Shown: positions 1 through 3,833 of the stretch, piece by piece
Layout of the letters: each line of letters starts with the position of its first letter
Numbering within the stretch: position 1 is the first letter of the stretch
Assembly (NCBI GenBank): GCA_028684915.1
Contig: JAQUEZ010000087.1
Span: forward strand, 5,498 to 23,273
DNA length: 17,776 nucleotides
Reading direction: 5' to 3'
DNA from: Desulfobulbus sp.
GTDB lineage: Bacteria > Desulfobacterota > Desulfobulbia > Desulfobulbales > Desulfobulbaceae
Translations under genes and position numbers: made by a program
The notes under the pieces: model-generated
Told to the model about the DNA's origin: nothing
Databases searched by the model: none
Seen by the model: only the letters and a program-made list of their open reading frames with translations

Positions 1-105
1 CAACACGCCTCCCCAGGGCGATGACGATAGCAACACGCCTCCCCAGGGCGATGACGATAGCAACACGCCTCCCCAGGGCGATGACGATAACAACACGCCT
101 CCCCA
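1..105 (+). repeat. 30-bp tandem repeat in the korB linker
   Basis: There are three complete 30-bp units at 1-30, 31-60 and 61-90, plus 15 bases of a fourth. The units begin CAACACGCCTCCCC. The only difference is the last base of unit 3 (A for G). The array may start before the window. The period is divisible by three, so the korB-like frame reads it as a repeated decapeptide NTPPQGDDDS. Confidence 0.95.
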
Positions 106-337
106 ATCAAGTCGAAAAAAATCAGGTGCCGGTGACAATCAAATCATATCTGATCCTGGAGCCGATAAATTCAAAAAAGCTATTGTTCAGGTCCGGCACG
201 ATGATAGATTAGCACGGTTAATTTTGACAAAAAGGCCGCAGGAAGCAGGTTTTGCATGGTTGAAATATGACGATGATGGTCAGGAATTTGAGGCAGATTT
301 GAATGATGTGCAGCTTGTGGCCGTAATTGAAGGTTGA
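2..337 (+). CDS. korB: KorB-like ParB-family repressor, C-terminal part only
   Basis: This is an open frame running in from before the window and stopping at TGA 335-337. About 111 residues are visible. The first ~35 residues are a low-complexity acidic linker made of the decapeptide NTPPQGDDDS, three full copies and a partial one. After that comes a compact β-rich stretch with VRHDDRLARLIL, AWLKYDDDGQEFEADL and a final VQLVAVIEG. I recognise this as the SH3-like C-terminal dimerisation domain of IncP KorB. The call is supported by two perfect KorB operators in the window and by the following kfrB-kfrC-traM order, which is that of RP4. KorB is a ParB-type protein that represses plasmid genes and acts in partition. 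Its DNA-binding domain lies outside the window. A terminator follows. The identification is from recall and was not searched. Confidence 0.75.
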   Translation, partial: NTPPQGDDDSNTPPQGDDDSNTPPQGDDDNNTPPQSSRKKSGAGDNQIISDPGADKFKKAIVQVRHDDRLARLILTKRPQEAGFAWLKYDDDGQEFEADLNDVQLVAVIEG

Positions 338-373
338 TCAAAGATGAATATTTTTAAACACAGATAAATTAAT

Positions 374-399
374 GGCCTTCTTTTTAGAGGGCCTTTTTT
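374..399 (+). terminator. Rho-independent terminator after korB
   Basis: GGCCTTCT (374-381) pairs with AGAGGGCC (386-393) through eight pairs, including one G-T. The loop is TTTT, and six T residues follow at 394-399. It lies 36 bases after the korB-like stop codon and separates that gene from kfrB, so kfrB probably has its own promoter between 400 and 430. No clear -35/-10 pair is visible there. Confidence 0.85.
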
Positions 400-443
400 A
401 ATTTAATTAAATTTCCCTATTCATTTTTGGAGTCAATAAAGAT

Positions 444-797
444 ATGAAAAAACGAATTCTCGTAATGAATGGTCAAAAAATTGTTCAAAGCGAGGCGACA
501 GCAGGCAAATGGACAAATGACCGTGTTGACAAAGCGGGATCATTAAAACCCAATATTTATAATATTTATATAGCCAAAGAGGCTAACCTGAAAGCTGAAT
601 CCATTGGAACAATAATTCATGCAGATGAAAATAAAATTTATCAACAAATTGGTCGTGAATTTGTAATGCACGATAGACAAAAATTCGATAAAGTACCAGA
701 TATAGGTAGTGTGCAATCTATTTCCTATGATGATTTAAACGGGAAAGTCAAAATTTCCCCTGCTTCTGAAAAACACAGTAGAAAATTATCTCGATGA
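444..797 (+). CDS. kfrB: KfrB-like plasmid protein
   Basis: The protein has 117 residues and starts at ATG 444, with a modest GGAG at 429-432. The N-terminal LVMNGQKIVQSE and KAGSLKPNIYNIYIA, and the later GTIIHADENKIYQQIG and FVMHDRQKFDKVPDIG, match what I remember of IncP KfrB (upf54.8 in RK2). KfrB is a small β-rich plasmid protein associated with the coiled-coil KfrA in stable maintenance. It carries no enzyme motif, signal peptide or membrane segment. The RP4 neighbour kfrA, which would normally lie upstream, is absent here and korB comes directly before. The following gene looks like kfrC and is 29 bp away, with a KorB operator in the gap, so the two are probably co-transcribed. The final ~15 residues are polar and look poorly conserved. 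Confidence 0.75.
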   Translation: MKKRILVMNGQKIVQSEATAGKWTNDRVDKAGSLKPNIYNIYIAKEANLKAESIGTIIHADENKIYQQIGREFVMHDRQKFDKVPDIGSVQSISYDDLNGKVKISPASEKHSRKLSR

Positions 798-798
798 C

Positions 799-811
799 TT
801 TAGCGGCTAAA
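799..811. promoter_or_regulatory. KorB operator (OB), perfect consensus
   Basis: The sequence TTTAGCGGCTAAA is two 6-bp arms around a central G. It equals the known RK2 KorB consensus TTTAGC(G/C)GCTAAA. It sits right after the kfrB stop codon and before the kfrC ribosome site (AAGGTG, 813-818). In RK2 a KorB operator in this general korB-kfr area is linked to partition, so this could be the parS-like site as well as a repressor site. That role is inferred. Confidence 0.88.
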
Positions 812-826
812 TAAGGTGAAAATTTT

Positions 827-1393
827 ATGATAGATAACCAACTTTCCAACCAACGCTCTCGTATTGTCGACCAAAAAGGTGAAAACCTTTTAAGACAAGC
901 TGAAGACTTTAAAGCTCAGTCGGAGCAGGATGCCGCTATCGCTGAGGAATTTAACATGGCTTTACAATCTGAATTAGAAGTGAAGCAAAATCAAATAGAG
1001 GGTATTGAAGATAGGCTAGATTTGTTGATTAAAAATCAAGAAGCTCGACTGTTGCAGCTAGAAACTACTCAACCGGGATTTTTATCTCGGCCAGGGAAGA
1101 GACCTGAATGGCGGAAAAATTTTGACAAACAGCAAGATTTACTTCAGCGTCTTCAGACAAGACGTGAAATCGTGCGTGAAATTAAAGATGGAACAGGAAT
1201 CCATTCTAATAATATAGAATCTCTAGCTATTAAAAAGTTGCGATTTCGAAAACCAGAGCTTGTTTTGAAATGGGAAGAAATGCGAGAAGCAGCCAGGAGG
1301 CATGAGTTGCTTCTCAGAGAAAAAAAGAAAAAGAAGCAAAAAAAAATAGAGCAAGTATCTCACAAATTACGAATGCCAAAATCACCCCGATGA
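827..1393 (+). CDS. kfrC: KfrC-like coiled-coil plasmid protein
   Basis: The protein has 188 residues and starts at ATG 827 after AAGGTG (813-818). Residues ~10-80 are rich in E, Q, A, K and R with few prolines and look like a long coiled coil. The central RPGKRPEWRKNFDKQQ, the REIVREIKDGTGIHSNNIE stretch and the MREAARRHELLLREK segment resemble the C-terminal half of IncP KfrC, a protein of plasmid survival and distribution. As recalled, RK2 KfrC is considerably longer (roughly 350 residues), so this copy appears short. The last ~30 residues are lysine-rich (a K6-type run near 165) and may contact DNA or membrane lipids. It lies downstream of kfrB and a KorB operator, and is convergent with traM. 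The name rests on recall and on the syntenic position. Confidence 0.6.
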   Translation: MIDNQLSNQRSRIVDQKGENLLRQAEDFKAQSEQDAAIAEEFNMALQSELEVKQNQIEGIEDRLDLLIKNQEARLLQLETTQPGFLSRPGKRPEWRKNFDKQQDLLQRLQTRREIVREIKDGTGIHSNNIESLAIKKLRFRKPELVLKWEEMREAARRHELLLREKKKKKQKKIEQVSHKLRMPKSPR

Positions 1394-1517
1394 AATGATA
1401 TCAAAACTCAGTGTCCTGGTCGCAGGCCTGTGGCTGTTATGATACCAATTTGGGAAAAGGTAAAGCTGGCACCGTCGCGATCCACGCCAGACATCTCAAG
1501 TTTTGGTATCGTCAAAA
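1394..1517. other. Short intergenic gap with an 8-bp inverted repeat
   Basis: No gene is supported between the kfrC stop and the terminator. GATACCAA (1441-1448) and TTGGTATC (1503-1510) are inverted copies 54 bases apart. Between them one plus-strand frame reads GKAGTVAIHARHLKFWY and runs to a TGA at the start of the terminator stem. This looks protein-like but has no start codon and no homologue that I recognise. It may be a remnant. Confidence 0.35.
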
Positions 1518-1557
1518 AAAGCCCGGATGATTTACTCTTCATCCGGGCTTTCTGTTT
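1511..1557 (-). terminator. Strong terminator between convergent kfrC and traM
   Basis: Arms 1518-1530 and 1539-1551 pair perfectly over 13 bp with the G+C core GCCCGGATGA and an 8-base loop. Read on the minus strand the stem is followed by a run of T (complement of 1514-1520), so it is an excellent terminator for traKLM. Read on the plus strand it is followed by the interrupted T tract TTCTGTTTT, so it may also stop kfrC transcription. Confidence 0.92.
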
Positions 1558-1567
1558 TCCGAATAGC

Positions 1568-2008
1568 CTACTTCATTACTGTAACAATCACATTCAGGAT
1601 CGCTGCTAAAAACACGATAACCGCAGCCAAGAAGATCCAGATTGAAAAGCGACGCATGCGTTTTATTTGTTCACCGATTGGTTGGACTATATCCGCTATC
1701 TCGATTTGAATAGATTCAACCGCCCTGGTGGCACCTTGTTCAAGCGATTGTTCCATCGCCTCTCTACTGGCCGTTAAAGCCGCTGTAAGAATCCTTTCGG
1801 CTTTTTCTTTGGCCTCAAAACCCCATCGACCTGTTATTTCTTCTAATTCTGCTTTAAATTCGGCCAAAATTGTCTTTTGCCCATCTTGGCTATCTTGGAG
1901 CAGCCTTGAATTAATGGTGGTTAAAATTAAAATCGGATCATTTTTACCTACAGTGATACCGTGTTTAACGGATACCTCCTCAATAATTTCCTCTATTTTA
2001 TCACGCAT
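1568..2008 (-). CDS. traM: Conjugal transfer protein TraM
   Basis: The protein has 146 residues and matches RP4 TraM from end to end: the early EEVSVKHGITVGKNDPI and TTINSRLLQDSQ, then ITGRWGFEAKEKAER, a long amphipathic helix, and a C-terminal transmembrane segment at about residues 121-144 (FSIWIFLAAVIVFLAA). RP4 TraM belongs to the minus-strand traKLM leader operon and assists transfer. Its biochemical role is poorly defined, and the helix-plus-anchor layout suggests a membrane-bound accessory protein. The start codon overlaps the traL stop as TAATG, so translation is probably coupled. The operon terminator lies directly downstream. Confidence 0.9.
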   Translation of the reverse strand: MRDKIEEIIEEVSVKHGITVGKNDPILILTTINSRLLQDSQDGQKTILAEFKAELEEITGRWGFEAKEKAERILTAALTASREAMEQSLEQGATRAVESIQIEIADIVQPIGEQIKRMRRFSIWIFLAAVIVFLAAILNVIVTVMK

Positions 2009-2733
2009 TAGAGCACCGAAGCACTATCAAGCTGTGAAAATAGTTGAGACTTGATAATCGCAAGTCGCTGTCTTGTCATTATGGTGCGTTCAGGATGGTT
2101 TATTGCTTCGTTAAAAGTAAGCCTATCTTGTAGCATTTCTGTTAAATCAAAACCAAATGTTTCAGCTTTCAATGATGGTATTTCGATAATAGCTGAGACC
2201 ATATCTTTATTATCTCGATACGCTTTCATTTCTTGAAAAGTTTTACCTTCACTTTCCACTGGTCCCCATAATGGATTTAACCAGACAACAAAAATTGTCT
2301 CCTCTGGGAATTGTTTTGTTAGTTGTGAAAATCCACTAACTGTGTCCAATAATGACTGACCGCCAGTTACGACTGTATGCACCACTAATTCGTGACCCAT
2401 CGATTTCAACAATACTGGAACCGCATTACTTATAAGATAATGTGATAAAGGGACAAATGAGCTTGCACCGTTATCAATAACAACATCATCAGATGCTGTC
2501 GCTATCATCTCTATCAAGGTGTCAAAATTTCTTGTATTGATTTCGTCACCTTTTAAAATATCGAGTCTCTTAACCCCCAGGCTTCTGAAGCCGGCGAATG
2601 AGGCATTAACAGGGTCAGTATCAATACACAATGGTGTTTGTCCTTTTTCAACTTTATATTGAGCAATAGTTGTCGCTATCAAGGATTTTCCAACACCGCC
2701 TTTTCCTTGTAAGGTTGTATGAATTTTTGCCAT
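2008..2733 (-). CDS. traL: ParA/MinD-like ATPase TraL
   Basis: The protein has 241 residues, the same length as RP4 TraL as I recall it. It opens with MAKIHTTLQGKGGVGKS, a deviant Walker A (KGGVGKS, residues 11-17, with the signature lysine at 11) of the ParA/MinD/Soj class. Later landmarks are CIDTDPVNA (Walker A' region), VVIDNGASSFVPLSHYL (Walker B region) and HELVVHTVVTGGQSLLDTV. The family binds ATP and positions cargo. In RP4, TraL has not been assigned an essential transfer function under laboratory conditions, and a role in placing the relaxosome or transfer machinery is inference. The gene overlaps both traK and traM by one base in TAATG, a compact co-translated operon. Confidence 0.95.
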   Translation of the reverse strand: MAKIHTTLQGKGGVGKSLIATTIAQYKVEKGQTPLCIDTDPVNASFAGFRSLGVKRLDILKGDEINTRNFDTLIEMIATASDDVVIDNGASSFVPLSHYLISNAVPVLLKSMGHELVVHTVVTGGQSLLDTVSGFSQLTKQFPEETIFVVWLNPLWGPVESEGKTFQEMKAYRDNKDMVSAIIEIPSLKAETFGFDLTEMLQDRLTFNEAINHPERTIMTRQRLAIIKSQLFSQLDSASVL

Positions 2734-3074
2734 TAGATTAGATCCTCCTTTTTTGCACTTGGTTCAAAATTAAAACCAGGAATTTTTTTATCTTTTGAAC
2801 TTTGTTCCTGTATATGTTCCTTGGTTTCTTCTCTGCTATGTTCTCTTTTTAAAATTATTTGGTTCACATACAACCGAAATGTCTGATAAGAAAATTTAAT
2901 TTTCCCTTCAGCGTGTAAGGTTTCCCAAACAACTTTAATTCCCCAGCCGTCTGTAAGTGCTTTAGCTATATCGTCTTGAACAGCTATAACAGCCGCTCTA
3001 TTCCGATCAGCTTTCGTCACTTTTACATTTTGCTTCACTCGTTCCGCTATGCGTTCAGATAGAGTTTTTGCCAT
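2733..3074 (-). CDS. traK: oriT-binding relaxosome protein TraK
   Basis: The protein has 113 residues. I chose the ATG at 3072-3074 because AAGGAG lies four bases upstream on the minus strand and because the product then begins MAKTLSERIAE, lining up with RP4 TraK. An ATG at 3126-3128 is in frame but would add 18 basic residues. The core WETLHAEGKIKFSYQTFRLYV is the characteristic TraK segment, and the ending PGFNFEPSAKKEDLI matches the RP4 C-terminus. Between them is a polar linker. In RP4, TraK binds and wraps an intrinsically bent region between its own gene and nic, exposing the nick site to TraI. The layout here is the same: traK reads away from oriT, and A/T-rich DNA fills 3075-3294. 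It overlaps traL by one base. Confidence 0.92.
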   Translation of the reverse strand: MAKTLSERIAERVKQNVKVTKADRNRAAVIAVQDDIAKALTDGWGIKVVWETLHAEGKIKFSYQTFRLYVNQIILKREHSREETKEHIQEQSSKDKKIPGFNFEPSAKKEDLI

Positions 3075-3294
3075 TGCGCTCCTTCTTCGCATCGTTCTTG
3101 GTTCGTTCTTAAACCGCCTCCTTTTCACCCCAACTGTTCTTGTACCGTTCTTTTGGCGTCAAGAATTTTGGTATATCGAACCGTAAACCTTTTTTTTAGC
3201 AAAAATCCATATAAAAACGTCTACTATATCGAAAAAAAACGGTTTAAGAAGATTCGATATCGTGATATGGTCATTTCAGATATGGTTCTTTTCA
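3075..3294. promoter_or_regulatory. Leader-side oriT region, probable TraK-binding bent DNA
   Basis: This non-coding stretch is A/T-rich with phased tracts (T8 near 3190, A8 near 3232). ATATCGAA occurs at 3173-3180 and 3226-3233, and inverted at 3253-3260. GTTCTT occurs at 3094, 3105, 3136 and 3147, two pairs with exactly 11 bp between members, so on one helical face. In RP4 the equivalent region is intrinsically bent and bound by TraK. A traK promoter must lie here, but I see no convincing -35/-10 pair. Confidence 0.55.
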
Positions 3295-3348
3295 GGGCAG
3301 GATATGTGAAGTTAGCTAACCAATACTACGCTGGTTATCTATCTTCAC
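3295..3348 (-). other. oriT: Origin of transfer (oriT): nic core and TraJ inverted repeat
   Basis: The minus strand reads TATCCTGCCC across 3304-3295, the RP4/IncP nic consensus, so cleavage is expected between 3298 and 3297 (TATCCTG|CCC). Next to it is a 17-bp imperfect inverted repeat, 3306-3322 and 3332-3348, with two mismatches and a 9-base loop; both outer ends read GTGAAG/CTTCAC as in the RP4 TraJ-binding repeat. With this polarity, DNA at lower coordinates (traKLM, kfr, korB) enters the recipient first and traI to traC last, as in RP4. The match in sequence, order and spacing makes this very secure. Confidence 0.95.
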
Positions 3349-3420
3349 TTGCCCTTATTCGCACCCTGCGGGGCTCAACTGGCAATCCTGCTCTGCGAGG
3401 CCGCGGCTACCGCCGCTATT
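3349..3420 (+). ncRNA. traJ-II type conserved structured element
   Basis: This G+C-rich stretch between the oriT repeat and traJ is nearly RP4-like: CCCTTATTCGCACC, GCTCAAC and AATCCTGCTCTGCGAGGC can be followed almost base for base. GCGGC-TACC-GCCGC (3403-3416) forms a stem where, as recalled, RP4 has a longer GCCGGC-TACC-GCCGGC stem, which looks like compensatory change. An imperfect stem at 3361-3374 matches a second RP4 hairpin. It corresponds to the published traJ-II RNA motif found upstream of traJ genes. Its function is unknown, and for that motif transcription from either strand has been considered, so the strand is uncertain. It could be a leader RNA, an antisense target or a DNA element of oriT. 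Confidence 0.7.
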
Positions 3421-3446
3421 CATTCAAAAACAATATGAGGGTTTCC

Positions 3447-3803
3447 GTGGTCAAGGAAAAGACAGGAAAAAGGACACACCATTTGCGTGTACCTGTTTTT
3501 GAAAATGAAAAACAAATTATTGAACAGGCTGCGAGTCAAGCAGGGCTAAGTATTGCGGCTTATTTGCGTCGGGTCGGTATGGGCACTGAAGTCGTGAGCA
3601 TAATAGATCACAAGCAAGTCCATGAACTTGCAATTGTTAACGGTGACTTGGGGAGATTGGGCGGATTGTTGAAGCTGTGGCTTACCCAAAATCCCCTTAC
3701 GAAAGGGTTTACCCTTGAAACTATTCGGGTTTTGCTCGGGAAGATTGAAGCAAATCAACACTTAATGCGGACGATCATGCAGAAAATCGTCCAAAGAAAA
3801 TAA
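3447..3803 (+). CDS. traJ: oriT-recognition relaxosome protein TraJ
   Basis: The protein has 118 residues from a GTG start. I chose GTG 3447 because GAGGG (3437-3441) lies five bases upstream, just as a GAGGG precedes RP4 traJ, and because the length then fits RP4 TraJ (123). ATG 3435 is a weaker alternative, and starts further upstream would translate oriT itself. The ribbon-helix-helix-like N-terminal half contains RVPVFENEKQIIEQAA and GLSIAAYLRRVGMG. The most diagnostic block is NGDLGRLGGLLKLWLT, almost identical to RP4. TraJ binds the inverted repeat beside nic and loads the TraI relaxase onto it. The gene is followed by a KorB operator and traI, 30 bp away. Confidence 0.95.
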   Translation: MVKEKTGKRTHHLRVPVFENEKQIIEQAASQAGLSIAAYLRRVGMGTEVVSIIDHKQVHELAIVNGDLGRLGGLLKLWLTQNPLTKGFTLETIRVLLGKIEANQHLMRTIMQKIVQRK

Positions 3804-3822
3804 AATTTTAGCGGCTAAAATT
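3804..3822. promoter_or_regulatory. KorB operator (OB) between traJ and traI
   Basis: The core TTTAGCGGCTAAA (3807-3819) equals the RK2 KorB consensus. The symmetry extends to 9-bp arms around the central G, giving a 19-bp perfect palindrome. It begins one base after the traJ stop and ends 11 bases before the traI GTG. KorB bound here could limit relaxase expression directly or by acting at a distance, as RK2 KorB does. Confidence 0.88.
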
Positions 3823-3833
3823 ACGGGGCTGAA

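Noticed and set aside
1..105. CRISPR-like repeat array
   Set aside because: The units are directly adjacent with no spacers and keep a protein frame. It is a coding tandem repeat.
21..212. Plus-strand open frame over the repeats starting with repeated MTIATRLPRA
   Set aside because: It is an off-frame reading of the repeat. The frame beginning at base 2 continues into a recognisable KorB-type domain up to 337.
400..413. AATTTAATTAAATT palindrome as an operator upstream of kfrB
   Set aside because: It is A/T-only next to a T-rich terminator tail, so symmetry is likely by chance.
1728..2054. Plus-strand frame opposite traM
   Set aside because: It is antisense to a confidently identified traM, with serine-rich shadow composition.
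3075..3128. Longer TraK from ATG 3128
   Set aside because: The AAGGAG before ATG 3074 and the alignment with RP4 TraK favour the shorter protein.
3311..3320. GTTAGCTAAC as a KorA operator
   Set aside because: It lacks the full TTTAGCTAAA core and is explained as part of the left arm of the TraJ inverted repeat.
3385..3392. AATCCTGC as a second nic site
   Set aside because: It resembles the nic consensus but belongs to the conserved traJ leader, also present in RP4, where the known nick lies beside the inverted repeat.
3153..3446. N-terminal extension of TraJ from an upstream start
   Set aside because: It would translate the nic site, the oriT inverted repeat and the conserved leader. GTG 3447 has a good ribosome site and fits RP4.
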